Source of the DNA: Orenia metallireducens
GTDB lineage: Bacteria; Bacillota; Halanaerobiia; Halobacteroidales; Halobacteroidaceae
Assembly (NCBI RefSeq): GCF_003001995.1
Contig: NZ_PVNB01000014.1
Span: forward strand, 38,941 to 102,940
Length of the DNA: 64,000 nt
Reading direction: 5' to 3'
A program made the translations under genes and the position numbers. Shown one piece after another: positions 25,872 to 35,097 of the stretch; position 1 is the stretch's first letter; each line of letters opens with the position of its first letter. The notes beneath the pieces were generated by a model. It was not told the DNA's origin. It worked only from the letters and a program-made list of their open reading frames with translations, and searched no databases.

Positions 25872-26600
25872 ATGTTAAGAGCAGCATTATGGGGTGGGTT
25901 AGCAGGTTCAGCAGTCTTTTTAGGAGCAGCAGTAGGGTTATCTTTTGATATAGAGAAGAAGGCTATTGGCTTTATTATGGCCTTTGGTACTGGGATTTTG
26001 ATTGGAGCAGCCTCCTTTGAATTGCTTACTGAAGCAGTGGAAGAGGGAGGGATAAAGCTAACCACGATTGCTTTTATAGTGGGAGCTTTATTATTTACTA
26101 TCTTTAATCTATTGATAGCTAAGCAGGGCGGACATCAGAGAAAGAGGTCGAAGGGAAATCCAGTAGGTCATTCAGGTCTGGCAATTTTTATCGGTACCAT
26201 TATGGATGCTATTCCTGAATCTTTGATTATTGGTGCTAGTCTAGTAGATTCTACCAAGGTAAGCTACTTATTAGTTATTGCTGTCTTTTTAAGTAACTTC
26301 CCTGAAGGTTTATCTAGTAGTATCGGTTTGAAGAAGGATGGCTATTCTAAGATAAAAATATTAGCTTTATGGATATTCGTTTCTTTACTTGCTTTGTTGA
26401 GTTCTTTATTAGGATTTATCCTGTTAAAGGATAGTTCAGCAGCTATTATTGCTATGATTAGTGCCTTTGCTGCTGGTGGAATAGTGGCCATGGTCTCATC
26501 AACTATGATGCCAGAAGCCTATGAAGAAGGTGGAGTGTGGGTGGGCTTAATAGCAGCCTTGGGGTTGATTAGCTCTGTGATTTTAATTAATTTAGAATAG
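25872..26600 (+). CDS. ZIP-family metal (zinc) transporter
   Basis: This 242-residue membrane protein has eight hydrophobic segments. It has the paired motifs HSGLAIFIGTIMDAIPES and VFLSNFPEGLSSSIG that supply His, Asp, Asn and Glu ligands in the transport channel of ZIP proteins. It probably takes up Zn2+ or another divalent metal. The start ATG 25872 has a weaker AAGGAAG site at 14 bases. Confidence 0.87.
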   Translation: MLRAALWGGLAGSAVFLGAAVGLSFDIEKKAIGFIMAFGTGILIGAASFELLTEAVEEGGIKLTTIAFIVGALLFTIFNLLIAKQGGHQRKRSKGNPVGHSGLAIFIGTIMDAIPESLIIGASLVDSTKVSYLLVIAVFLSNFPEGLSSSIGLKKDGYSKIKILALWIFVSLLALLSSLLGFILLKDSSAAIIAMISAFAAGGIVAMVSSTMMPEAYEEGGVWVGLIAALGLISSVILINLE

Positions 26601-26670
26601 TATCTCCTTAGCACTAATCACTCCTTTTATGAATAAGATAAAGGAAAATCATAAAAGGAGATGGATAGAA

Positions 26671-27282
26671 ATGGATGATTATATTAAACTTCCTGTTAAT
26701 ATCAGTACTGTTAGGGTCCGTAAACCTAGATTAGAGCTCTATTATCCTAAGGTTAGGGGTTTAAGAGACAAAGGGATTCAGGATAGGATTAATAGCAGGA
26801 TTCGTGAAGCAGTTGATGAATTGATTGAAGCACAAGGGTATTATGAGAATCCTCTAACAGAGATTACAGCCTATTATGAGATTAAGACAAATGAAAGGAA
26901 TGTCCTTAGCTTATCTTTAATTAATTATGCTTTTTCAGGTGGAGCTCATGGGATGACCCTTGTTAAATCACTGACCTTTGATATTGATACAGGTAAGGAG
27001 TATGAGTTGAGTGAACTATTCAAAGAGGGTAGTAACTATCAACAGATACTATCTGAGATCATTAAAAAGCAGATTGAAGAGCGTGAGCTTCCTTTGTTGG
27101 GAGAATTTGAGGGGATTAGCCCCAACCAAGCTTATTATATTGCTGATAAATCCTTAGTGATATACTTTGCCTTATATGAGATATCTCCATATTATGTAGG
27201 TTTACCACATTTTCCAATATCTATTTATGAGATTGAAGATATAATTGCTGAAGGTAGTCCCTTAGCTAGGATGTTTGGATAA
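26671..27282 (+). CDS. DUF3298-domain protein
   Basis: This 203-residue protein starts at ATG 26671, which has AAAGGAG at 9 bases, better than an upstream ATG at 26629. The core YAFSGGAHGMTLVKSLTFDI and the end YYVGLPHFPISIYEIED match the DUF3298 signature seen in extracytoplasmic and anti-sigma-related proteins such as RsiV. There is no signal peptide in this version, so it may be cytoplasmic or the frame may be truncated at the 5' side. The function is not known. Confidence 0.72.
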   Translation: MDDYIKLPVNISTVRVRKPRLELYYPKVRGLRDKGIQDRINSRIREAVDELIEAQGYYENPLTEITAYYEIKTNERNVLSLSLINYAFSGGAHGMTLVKSLTFDIDTGKEYELSELFKEGSNYQQILSEIIKKQIEERELPLLGEFEGISPNQAYYIADKSLVIYFALYEISPYYVGLPHFPISIYEIEDIIAEGSPLARMFG

Positions 27283-27285
27283 AGC

Positions 27286-27315
27286 AGGGCAGGTTTCAAT
27301 CTGCCCTTTTATTAG
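27286..27315 (+). terminator. Terminator after the DUF3298 gene
   Basis: AGGGCAG pairs with CTGCCCT, followed by TTTTATT. Confidence 0.75.
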
Positions 27316-27400
27316 AGTGGTAAATTTACTTGTGAGATGGTCAGTTATGACTAAATATAGAAAATTATTACAATATAAATATTTAATCTTTAAAGTAAAA

Positions 27401-27437
27401 AGCTCCCCCTTTTTAGTTTATATTTAAAGGGGAGTCC
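27401..27437 (-). terminator. Terminator for the minus-strand repeat-protein gene
   Basis: On the minus strand CTCCCCTTT pairs with AAAGGGGGAG, followed by CTTTTTAC. Confidence 0.75.
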
Positions 27438-27520
27438 TCTGCATCACAGCCATTCTAAAAGAAAACGGATATATTAATCTTTTTACTGATTACTGCTTAC
27501 TCGTCACTCTATACTGCCCC

Positions 27521-28459
27521 TCAAAGTTCTATACAGCTTGCACATTGACTTTTCATCATTGCTGCAGAATTTTTGATAGTGAACTTATAATCTGAAATTT
27601 GATAACTCTCTTTTTCGAAGACAGTAAAGCTGACAGAATTGTCTTCAAATTCAATGGTAACTGGTACAGTCATCTTAATCTCATTATTGAAAGGGTGTGT
27701 TTTAGAGCCTGGTTCAATTATGGTAATATTACCCTCTTTATTGGTGATTTCTATGATGTCAGTTGATGTCTTTAGTGATTTAAGCTCTCCAGATCGATAA
27801 AACTTAAGGGAATTGATATCTCCATTTATTCCCAGAGACTCACAGTCATAAGCCATAATAGTTCCTATAGGAGTTTCAATAGGTGTAGGCTGAATTGGTT
27901 CACAGGACTCTAATAAGCCATCTTGATATAGGGATAAGCCTATATGTATCTCTAGTTCTTGGTCTAAAGCCTTGATTTTTGCTCTCTCCTGTGGCCAGAG
28001 AGTGATACTCTTAATTGCTCCATCTTTGTAAAAGCGGATGTTGATGACCTTATTATCTAGCTTTCCACATTTCAAATCAAAGGATAGCTTCTCTGCCAGT
28101 TCATACTCATTCTCTTCAGTCCAGTACCCTGTAACCTTTCCATCTAAAGGGAAGATACATCTGATCTCTCCACTTTCATAAAATAAGATGCGCTCAGCCT
28201 TATAAACATCACTCTTCATCTCAATTTCTGTTGCTTTGTTTAGAGAGATACTCTTTATCTCACCATTTTCATAAAATGAGATGGAGTCTTTATATTTTCG
28301 TCTAGCCTCAGAGTCTTCATATTGTGGCACTAGTAAGCCATAAGGTGTTTCTATTAGATTGTATTCATTTAACCTACATGACTTTATTTCCCCATCAGAA
28401 TAGGTTTCACAGGAACTAACACCTTTTAAGATCCCATATTTTTTATTAGCCTCTCTCAT
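27521..28459 (-). CDS. Protein with repeated FYxxGxIKS strands (MORN-like), unknown function
   Basis: This 312-residue protein shows six or more copies of a strand motif of the form hY-x-x-G-x-hKSh: TYSDGEIKSC, SFYENGEIKSI, LFYESGEIRCI, FYKDGAIKSI, LYQDGLLESC and FYRSGELKSL. It has no signal peptide and ends QCASCIEL. The pattern resembles MORN-type repeats (MORN_2/YwqK), which form beta-hairpin sheets. No enzyme motif is visible. It is monocistronic on the minus strand, with AAGGAGG before the start. The closing CxxC may bind metal. Confidence 0.65.
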   Translation of the reverse strand: MREANKKYGILKGVSSCETYSDGEIKSCRLNEYNLIETPYGLLVPQYEDSEARRKYKDSISFYENGEIKSISLNKATEIEMKSDVYKAERILFYESGEIRCIFPLDGKVTGYWTEENEYELAEKLSFDLKCGKLDNKVINIRFYKDGAIKSITLWPQERAKIKALDQELEIHIGLSLYQDGLLESCEPIQPTPIETPIGTIMAYDCESLGINGDINSLKFYRSGELKSLKTSTDIIEITNKEGNITIIEPGSKTHPFNNEIKMTVPVTIEFEDNSVSFTVFEKESYQISDYKFTIKNSAAMMKSQCASCIEL

Positions 28460-28719
28460 AGAATTGACCTCCTTATTTTAGATAATATTGAAAAGTCTAT
28501 AATTTCTAATTAATAAAATTATTTCTTGATTATTAACATAAACCTTACATGTGTATTATCTGTAGTATATCCTATTAAGTCTTTGATGTCAAAAAATATG
28601 GTTCTATGTCAAGTATCATGGTAAAAATCTTACATTGAATTGTTGTCTTTAGCTATGCACATTTCTGCTCTCTATGAATATGATAAAGAAGTATGGATAT
28701 TTGGAGAGGAGGGTGTCTA

Positions 28720-28812
28720 GTGGGCGATTATGCTGGAGGTGGAGATGGTATGTTACTTATCTTCTTAATTCTAATTTTATTGCTTATGGGTGGAACAGGA
28801 TTAAAATACTAA
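28720..28812 (+). CDS. 30-residue small hydrophobic protein (YjcZ/sporulation-like)
   Basis: GTG 28720 is preceded by GAGGAGGG at 28706-28713 (6-base spacing). The protein is MGDYAGGGDG, then the hydrophobic run MLLIFLILILLLMGG, then TGLKY. The Gly-rich head plus one transmembrane helix is the shape of YjcZ-type small sporulation proteins, but the match is by shape only. It is closed by its own terminator at 28825-28849. It is too short to be annotated by length alone. Confidence 0.6.
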   Translation: MGDYAGGGDGMLLIFLILILLLMGGTGLKY

Positions 28813-28824
28813 TGTTCAAAGCAT

Positions 28825-28849
28825 AAAGAGCCTTTAAAAGGCTCTTTAT
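28825..28849 (+). terminator. Terminator after the small membrane protein gene
   Basis: AAAGAGCC (28825-28832) pairs with GGCTCTTT (28840-28847). Confidence 0.7.
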
Positions 28850-28857
28850 CTATATAG

Positions 28858-29106
28858 AAACCGATAAAGATTTCATATTATATATCTAAAATTTAAGAGT
28901 TCATAATTATTTAAAAGCTTAAATTCAAAAGAATTTATTGGACGCAGACTTACGCAGACAAAAGCGGACTAAGGAAAGAAGATAAAAGAAATAGAGGGTA
29001 TAATTGTTTTGAGTCAGCTCTTAGTCGGATTTTAGTCAGCATCAAAATAGGTTTTGACTTTAATTCATTGATAGATAAATTTAAATTCTTTTTCATGTTC
29101 TATATA
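28858..29106 (+). repeat. Dispersed intergenic element, family B, copy 3
   Basis: The left end reads CCGATAAAGATTTCATATTA and the right end AAATTCTTTTTCATGTTCTA. The interior GGACGCAGACTTACGCAGAC and TTTTAGTCAGCATC are shared with copy 1 at 1604. It fills the gap before the DUF6155-like gene, and no reading frame is present. Confidence 0.7.
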
Positions 29107-29211
29107 ATTGAGCTGTTTTTAGTAAGTCTCTAATTGTACGGATTACTAAATCATACTTTGGATTAATTTCTTAAAAATAGTGAATCCAATCTCCACATTA
29201 ATTCCTGATAC

Positions 29212-29238
29212 TATAAAAACTCTTTTTGAGTTTTTATA
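29212..29238. repeat. 11-bp stem hairpin in the leader of the DUF6155-like gene
   Basis: TATAAAAACTC (29212-29222) pairs perfectly with GAGTTTTTATA (29228-29238) across TTTTT. It lies about 70 bases before the gene start and may end upstream transcription or regulate this gene. Confidence 0.5.
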
Positions 29239-29301
29239 TAGACAAGCTAAGGGTATATTTATATAATTTAGGTACATGTTACTTAGAATGGAGGAGATAT
29301 T

Positions 29302-29835
29302 ATGGCTAAGACCAAGATAAAAGTCAAGGAATTAAGAGATTATTTAAATACATTGGATAATAAAGAGATGATTAATGAGCTGGTGGATTTGTTTAAAACC
29401 TTTCCTGATGTTAAAGAGTACTATTTAGCAAGGCTTAAGCCTGAATATTTAGAAGAGGTTTTAGAGGATTATCGCAAGGTGATTATAGATGAGTTCTTTC
29501 CAGCTAGAGGTGATGGTAAGTTAAGATATTCTGTGATGAAGAAGGCTATCTCAGATTTTAAGAAGATAAGTGACAAAGCAGATTATATTGCTGAGCTAAT
29601 GTTAACCTATGTAGAGCAGGGTGTGAAGTTTACTAATACTTATGGAGATATCAGTGAGCGGTTTTATATTAACATAGAGAAGATGTTTGAAAGTACATTA
29701 GATTACATAATAAAGAATGATTTAGAGAAGCAATTTAGGAAGAGATGTAAGAAAGCTATGGATAATTCTTCAGGTATAGGATGGGGATTTGCCGATTCTA
29801 TGATGGATATATATTATACTTATTTCAGTGAATAA
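29302..29835 (+). CDS. DUF6155-like protein
   Basis: This 177-residue helical, charged protein has no signal peptide. The pattern (KIKVKELRDYLNTLDNKEM at the start, LTYVEQGVKFTNTYGDISER in the middle and SSGIGWGFADSMMD at the end) fits the DUF6155 family as I recall it. Function is unknown. ATG 29302 has GGAGGAG at 9 bases. A hairpin plus T run closes it at about 29851-29890. Confidence 0.65.
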   Translation: MAKTKIKVKELRDYLNTLDNKEMINELVDLFKTFPDVKEYYLARLKPEYLEEVLEDYRKVIIDEFFPARGDGKLRYSVMKKAISDFKKISDKADYIAELMLTYVEQGVKFTNTYGDISERFYINIEKMFESTLDYIIKNDLEKQFRKRCKKAMDNSSGIGWGFADSMMDIYYTYFSE

Positions 29836-29850
29836 TGATTTTTTCTATAT

Positions 29851-29890
29851 CTACAGAGCTATAGGGCTAACTCCTGTAGTTTTTTCTTTT
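29851..29890 (+). terminator. Terminator after the DUF6155-like gene
   Basis: CTACAG (29851-29856) pairs with CTGTAG (29874-29879), followed by TTTTTTCTTTT. Confidence 0.7.
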
Positions 29891-30059
29891 CTAAGGAGAA
29901 AAAATATCAATTCTTTCAAGGAATATAATGCTAGATGATTAATTTATATAAGTAATTATAATTAACTCTATATTAAGTAGAATCTGTCTGCAAAGAGCAC
30001 ATAATGACAGGAAAGACTAGATAATTAATGTTATTCTTATTGTAAAGGGGAGAGAAAGA

Positions 30060-30923
30060 ATGGAATGCTTACAAAGAATGAATGATAGTCTAGATTATTT
30101 AGAAGAACATTTATGTGAAGAAGTAAATATTGAGAAGGTAGCCAAGGTGGCTTGTTTATCGAAATTTCATTTTCAGAGAATGTTTCATATATTAACAGAT
30201 GTAACGATAGCTGAATATCTTCGCAAGAGGAGATTGACCTTAGCGGCTCAAGAACTAGCTACATTTGATAGTAAAGTAATTGATGTGGCCTTAAAATATG
30301 GCTATTCTACACCTGAATCATTCTCCAAGGCCTTTAAAAAGTTGCATGGGATAAACCCTTCAAAGCTAAGAGATAGTGGAGTAACTTTAAAAGCATATCC
30401 ACGCTTTTTCTTTCAAATACAATTAAAGGGAGCTGAAAGAATGAACTATAAGATCATTGAGAGAGAGGCATTTAAGATTGTTGGGAAGGCTATTAGAGTT
30501 TCTACCGTAGATGGGGAAAACTTTAAAGCTATTCCTCAATTTTGGGATGAATGTTGTAGTAGTGGTTTTTATGATAAATTAACAGAGAAGATGGGTGGCT
30601 TAGGTGTCATGGGAGTATGTGGTGTAGACTGTGATGGTCAAAAAGATGAATTTACTTATATGGTAGCAATTGAAAAGCCAGAGGATAAGCTGGAGCTTGA
30701 TATAGTTGAACGAGAAATTCCAGCTTCGACTTGGGCAGTCTTTGAATCTATTGGTCCTATGCCTGATGCTATTCAAGAAGTATGGAAACGAATTTTTGCT
30801 GAATGGTTTCCTTCCACTGGTTATGAACATGCAGGTACTGCTGAATTAGAGGTCTACTATCCAGGTAATCCAGATGATGCTGATTATAAATCTGAAGTCT
30901 GGATTCCAATCATAAAAAAATAA
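30060..30923 (+). CDS. AraC-family regulator with a GyrI-like effector domain
   Basis: This 287-residue protein has an AraC helix-turn-helix pair at about 8-106 (VAKVACLSKFHFQRMFH, then DVALKYGYSTPESFSKAF) and a GyrI-like small-molecule-binding domain from about 124. The layout is that of Rob/BmrR-like sensors of hydrophobic compounds and of regulators of efflux genes. It could regulate a neighbour such as the CPBP protease on the opposite strand, but no operator was identified. ATG 30060 has GGGGAGAG. Confidence 0.88.
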   Translation: MECLQRMNDSLDYLEEHLCEEVNIEKVAKVACLSKFHFQRMFHILTDVTIAEYLRKRRLTLAAQELATFDSKVIDVALKYGYSTPESFSKAFKKLHGINPSKLRDSGVTLKAYPRFFFQIQLKGAERMNYKIIEREAFKIVGKAIRVSTVDGENFKAIPQFWDECCSSGFYDKLTEKMGGLGVMGVCGVDCDGQKDEFTYMVAIEKPEDKLELDIVEREIPASTWAVFESIGPMPDAIQEVWKRIFAEWFPSTGYEHAGTAELEVYYPGNPDDADYKSEVWIPIIKK

Positions 30924-30930
30924 ATTTAAT

Positions 30931-30961
30931 GAAAGGTCTCAGCTCAAGCTGAGACCTTTTC
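30931..30961. terminator. Bidirectional terminator between the AraC and CPBP genes
   Basis: A 13-bp stem AAAGGTCTCAGCT/AGCTGAGACCTTT with T on either side serves both convergent genes. Confidence 0.8.
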
Positions 30962-31784
30962 AATTATCTCCTCTCTTTAAATCAATATATAGCAATAACA
31001 CTCCTAAGATAAGTAGAACCACCCCTAAGAGGTTAAACCAAAGAGGCTGGAAGGTTGCTACACTGGTTAGTTTACTATTAAATCCTCTTATTTTATAGGG
31101 TAATAGATAAATTGCCATCATTGTAATACTATGATAGAGAATTCTTCCTAAGGTAGCATTAATTAAAGAGCCTGTCCTAGCATAAAGCCAGCCTAATAAT
31201 AGGTGTAAGGTAAATAAACTGATAATATGCTGAAGGTCAAATGAAAATAAAAGGGCAAAGCATGAGGTTGAGAGTATAGCAATACTTACAGAGTATCTCT
31301 GTAACAAGGTCTTTAAGATAATTCCCCTAAAGAAGATCTCTTCTAAGGTAACTGTGATGACTGTTGAAATGATAGATATAATAGTAATTGGTAGAGAGCT
31401 ATTAAAAAGGTGAATATTGATCTCTTTAACAGAGTTTTCTGAGAGTGGAAAGAAGCATTGTAGAATATTGTTCAATTCTGATAAGATGATATTTAAGGAT
31501 ATTGCCAATATCAATAAGGCTATAAGCTTAAGAAGAGATAGGTCTGTGTTTCTAAATAAGCTTTTGACTTTTATTTTACTCCTTTTGAAGCCAAAATATA
31601 AGATTAAGCCAAAGGAGATAGGTGGAATCGACAGACTATATATTAAATTAATCTTATCCTGTGTTAATTCAAAGGGTAATAAGATTAAATTTAAAATAAT
31701 CATTGTAATATATTGAAAGAAAAGAAATACTAAAAATAGCAATAATAAGTCGAAAATTTTAGGTCCAAAATCTTTTTTCTTCAT
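30960..31784 (-). CDS. CPBP-family intramembrane metalloprotease (CAAX/Abi)
   Basis: This protein of about 274 residues has seven or eight hydrophobic helices. The catalytic pair is EEIFFRG (Glu-Glu-x-x-x-Arg) near the fourth helix, followed by FSFDLQH with His and a later LYHSIT. These residues define the CPBP family, which cleaves or processes membrane proteins or isoprenylated peptides; bacteriocin immunity is another known role. ATG 31784 or TTG 31787 fits AGGAG; GTG 31793 also fits but is less likely. Confidence 0.85.
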   Translation of the reverse strand: MKKKDFGPKIFDLLLLFLVFLFFQYITMIILNLILLPFELTQDKINLIYSLSIPPISFGLILYFGFKRSKIKVKSLFRNTDLSLLKLIALLILAISLNIILSELNNILQCFFPLSENSVKEINIHLFNSSLPITIISIISTVITVTLEEIFFRGIILKTLLQRYSVSIAILSTSCFALLFSFDLQHIISLFTLHLLLGWLYARTGSLINATLGRILYHSITMMAIYLLPYKIRGFNSKLTSVATFQPLWFNLLGVVLLILGVLLLYIDLKRGDN

Positions 31785-31920
31785 CAACTCCACGCTCCTG
31801 TTTTGGGATTAATTGTAACTGAAAGCTGTTATCATTATAATATATTTTAGATGAAGATGCAAAAACTTAATTATATATAAACAACTTTAGAACCAAAGTT
31901 AAATATGACGTTATAAAAAG

Positions 31921-32060
31921 ATAGTGTGAGACTTTTACAAATAATAGTGAATAAATAAAAACTTATCTTTCTATAAGCTTTAAGGATTTTGAACTTAATT
32001 ATTATTTATACTTTATTAATTATTCACTGGTTTAAAAAGTGTCATAATCTACCTATTAAG
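31921..32060 (-). repeat. Terminal-inverted-repeat element, family A, copy 5 (inverted)
   Basis: Its reverse complement matches copy 1 at 6141-6290 over nearly the full length, including CCAGTGAATAATTAATAAAG and the AAGTTCAAAA(C/T)CC centre. The rest of the 31794-32281 gap is AT-rich with nothing recognisable. Confidence 0.8.
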
Positions 32061-32281
32061 TAATAAAAATTCTACTGATAGAGTAATTCTATGTCGATTA
32101 AAGTATAATCTAAGGGAACTAAGCAGGAGATTAGCAAGAAAGGTTTAAATAAATATATAGTTGTAGTTGTGTTTAACAGAACAAATGATTGTTAATAGTT
32201 GATAATGAAGTTGGATTCTAGGTTTGAGATTGAATTTTTAGCTTAGTTTATATAATCTTAAATAGATGTGGAGCTGATAAG

Positions 32282-32743
32282 ATGAAAAAATATTTTTTAA
32301 TGATATTTATGTTATTGTTAATAAATGCCTCGGCTTTTGCTAGTGGTAGTTTAAATGCTGGTAAGTCTGAGCCTGCAAATTTAGTAGTGTACCGATCTAA
32401 GAGCTTGTCGACAGCAGGATATTGGGATTTATCAGACTATAAACTTCCTGCTAAGGCTGTCATTACTGGTATTAAAGTTAAGTGGGATTATTTTAGTAGT
32501 TTAAGTAATCAGCGTTATAGTGGGTTAGAGCTCTACCTTTATAATCAAAAAGGTAAAAAAGTCTTATTGAAAAATAATCTGATTGGTAGTTATGCTAGTA
32601 CCGATAAGTTTAATGGAGAGCTACCTAAGCAGAAGTGGAAATTAAGGTATAAGGTCAAGGATTTTAAATATGAGGGAAGTTACTTTGCTATCACTCCCCA
32701 GTTGATTATTTATTATGAGTTCAAGAAGGATAAGGAGGACTAG
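32282..32743 (+). CDS. Secreted protein of unknown function, operon partner of an FtsA-like ATPase
   Basis: This 153-residue protein has the signal peptide MKKYFLMIFMLLLINASAFA, cleaved near residue 20. The mature beta-rich domain holds SKSLSTAGYWDLSDYKLPAK and YFAITPQLIIYYEF and may be a jelly-roll-like fold. No catalytic motif is visible. The stop codon lies 3 bases before the FtsA-like gene, whose ribosome site sits in the end of this gene, so they are co-transcribed and may be translationally coupled. Confidence 0.6.
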   Translation: MKKYFLMIFMLLLINASAFASGSLNAGKSEPANLVVYRSKSLSTAGYWDLSDYKLPAKAVITGIKVKWDYFSSLSNQRYSGLELYLYNQKGKKVLLKNNLIGSYASTDKFNGELPKQKWKLRYKVKDFKYEGSYFAITPQLIIYYEFKKDKED

Positions 32744-32746
32744 TCT

Positions 32747-34906
32747 ATGGAGATGAGAGAAGATGTAGTTTTTGCTTTAGATATAGGGACGAGAACAGTA
32801 GTAGGAGCTGTACTTGAAGGAACAGAGGATGGTCTAGAATTAATAGCGTCTGAAGTTATTGAACATAAAAGCAGGTCTATGTTAGATGGTCAGATTCATA
32901 ATGTAAGTGATGTAGCAGAACAAGTTAAGGAGATTAAGAGAAGATTAGAGGAGAAGACCAATATTCAATTGAAGAAGGTAGGGATTGCAGCAGCAGGTCG
33001 TGCTTTAAAGACCTTGACAGGACACCATAAAATAGAGTTTAAGAATAAAAAAGAGGTTGATGTAGATGATGTTAAGATGCTGGAGTTTGCCGCTGTACAG
33101 GATGCCCAAAAACGGTTGGCAGTAGGGAAGGATAGGGATAAGGCAAGTGGTTATCATTTTGTTGGCTATACCTTATTACAGAGCAAACTCGATGGGATTA
33201 AGGTTGGTAGTCTTATCAGTCAGAGTGGAAAGGTGATAGAGGTTGATTTGATTGCTACTTTTTTGCCAAGGATAGTAGTTGATTCTTTATTAACTGTAAT
33301 TAGACAAGCCGATTTAGAGGTAGATCATCTGACCTTAGAGCCGATAGCTGCTGCTAATATTATAGTTCCCCAGCAGATGTATAACTTTAATCTAGCTTTA
33401 GTAGATATTGGAGCAGGTACTTCTGATATTGCTATTACTAGAGATGGTGCTATCATCGGTTATGATATGGTTCCAGTAGCTGGTGATGAGATAACTGAGG
33501 CAATCTGCGAGAACTACATGGTAGATTACCATACTGCTGAAAGGATTAAACGGGAATTGACCAGTCAAGAAGAGGTAGAGGTGAAGGATATTCTAGATCA
33601 GACTGTGGCTATCTCTACTGCAAGTATTATCAAGATGATAGAGTCTAAGATCGATAAATTGGCTGAATTGATAGCTCAAGCCATCTTAAAGTTAAATAGT
33701 AGAGCTCCTCAGGCTGTTATCTGTATCGGTGGTGGTAGTTTGACCCCGTTATTAAAAGAGAAGCTAGCCCAACAGCTAGAGTTACCGATTAATCGTGTTG
33801 GAGTTAAAGATGGTAAAGAGATTCAAGGAGTAACTGGTAAGATTGAGGGTATCTCAGGAACACAATCTATCACACCCTTTGGAATTGCCATGAGTTGTAA
33901 GATCAATAAGAGTAGGGCGAACTTTATCGATATTCAGTTAAATAAAGACCCATTACATTTATTTACCTTAACTGAACCTAAGGTCTCGGATGCTTTACTA
34001 GCAGCAGAGCTTGATATTAAGGCTTTAAAGGCTACTCCAGGTCTTGCATTAGGAGTAGAGGTCAATGGTAACTTGAAGATGATACCTGGTACTATGGGAA
34101 CTTCTGGTAAGGTCTATATTAATGGCGAAGAGGGAAATATTGATAGTCAGATTAAGCAGGGAGATTCTTTAGAAGTTCAATTAGGTGATCGTGGTAAAGC
34201 AGGAGAAGGTATAATAGCTGATGTAGTTGCTGATTTGCCAACAAGAGAGATATCAATTAATGGTGATAAGGTGACTATAGGAGCAATTTACTATAAAAAT
34301 GGTAAACAGGCTAACTTAAATAGTAAATTAGCCGATGGTGATAAGATAGAGTATACTATTGTCCAGACTGTAGGTGATGTCTTGCAGGATATTATGGATA
34401 TCCCTGTAACTCAGCTAAAGAAGAGTAAAATTACCTATATCCTCAATGATGAAGAACGGGAGTATAGACGTCAGAACTATCGCTTAGAGTTAAATGGTCA
34501 AGCTGCAACTTTGGAGATGGAGATAGATGATGGTGATGAACTGATTTTTATTGAAAACAGCAAAAAGAGACTAAAGATAGAAGATGTTTTAGGAGAAGAT
34601 GCTACTTTAGCTAATCTTAATATTATCTTTAATGATAAACCAATAACTGTTCCAGCTAAAGATTATAAACTAATCAAGAATAACAAGCCTGCTCAATTGG
34701 ATGATCTAATTAATACTGGAGATGTAATTGAATATCAAAGTGGAGGAATTAGATTGAATCAGCTATTAGATTATATCAATTATAAGATCCCAACCTCTCT
34801 AAGTGGAAAATTGATTATCGAAAGAAATGGCAAAAAGGCACAACTTATAGAACCTCTAAGTGATGGTGATCAGGTTAAGATCTATACTGAGAGTTTTAGA
34901 GATTAG
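32747..34906 (+). CDS. FtsA/PilM-like actin-fold ATPase with a C-terminal repeat extension
   Basis: This 719-residue protein has an N-terminal actin-like ATPase: ALDIGTRTVVGAVLEG (phosphate 1), LVDIGAGTSDIAITRDG (phosphate 2) near 225-240 and CIGGGSLTPLLKEKL (adenosine). An SHS2-like insert lies between. After about residue 390 comes a long region of beta-grasp-like repeats, each ending in phrases such as DGDEL, DGDKI, TGDVI and DGDQV. This is much longer than the usual FtsA (about 420). It may be a membrane-linked scaffold protein; the partner is secreted protein 32282. Confidence 0.75.
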   Translation: MEMREDVVFALDIGTRTVVGAVLEGTEDGLELIASEVIEHKSRSMLDGQIHNVSDVAEQVKEIKRRLEEKTNIQLKKVGIAAAGRALKTLTGHHKIEFKNKKEVDVDDVKMLEFAAVQDAQKRLAVGKDRDKASGYHFVGYTLLQSKLDGIKVGSLISQSGKVIEVDLIATFLPRIVVDSLLTVIRQADLEVDHLTLEPIAAANIIVPQQMYNFNLALVDIGAGTSDIAITRDGAIIGYDMVPVAGDEITEAICENYMVDYHTAERIKRELTSQEEVEVKDILDQTVAISTASIIKMIESKIDKLAELIAQAILKLNSRAPQAVICIGGGSLTPLLKEKLAQQLELPINRVGVKDGKEIQGVTGKIEGISGTQSITPFGIAMSCKINKSRANFIDIQLNKDPLHLFTLTEPKVSDALLAAELDIKALKATPGLALGVEVNGNLKMIPGTMGTSGKVYINGEEGNIDSQIKQGDSLEVQLGDRGKAGEGIIADVVADLPTREISINGDKVTIGAIYYKNGKQANLNSKLADGDKIEYTIVQTVGDVLQDIMDIPVTQLKKSKITYILNDEEREYRRQNYRLELNGQAATLEMEIDDGDELIFIENSKKRLKIEDVLGEDATLANLNIIFNDKPITVPAKDYKLIKNNKPAQLDDLINTGDVIEYQSGGIRLNQLLDYINYKIPTSLSGKLIIERNGKKAQLIEPLSDGDQVKIYTESFRD

Positions 34907-34913
34907 ATGTAAA

Positions 34914-35036
34914 AAGACTAATAAGTATGAGTATAAGTCTAAGACTAAGTAAAACATTAAAGCTATATTTTTATGATTTACTCAATCTTAGTCTTAATCT
35001 TAGACTTAAATTTAAACTATCATTTTATTCTATCAA
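34914..35036. repeat. Long imperfect inverted repeat after the FtsA-like gene
   Basis: AAGTCTAAGACTAAGTAAA at about 34936-34955 pairs with TCTTAGTCTTAATCTTAGACTT at about 34986-35007. It may act as a terminator or belong to the dispersed hairpin families. There is no gene here. Confidence 0.5.
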
Positions 35037-35065
35037 CTTTCAATTAGCATAATAAGCTAGAAATT

Positions 35066-35097
35066 AAAAAATTCCACTTATTTAAGTGGAATTTTTT
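35066..35097 (-). terminator. Terminator at the end of the MATE gene
   Basis: AAAAAATTCCACTTA pairs with TAAGTGGAATTTTTT; the T run reaches the stop codon of the minus-strand gene. Confidence 0.85.
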
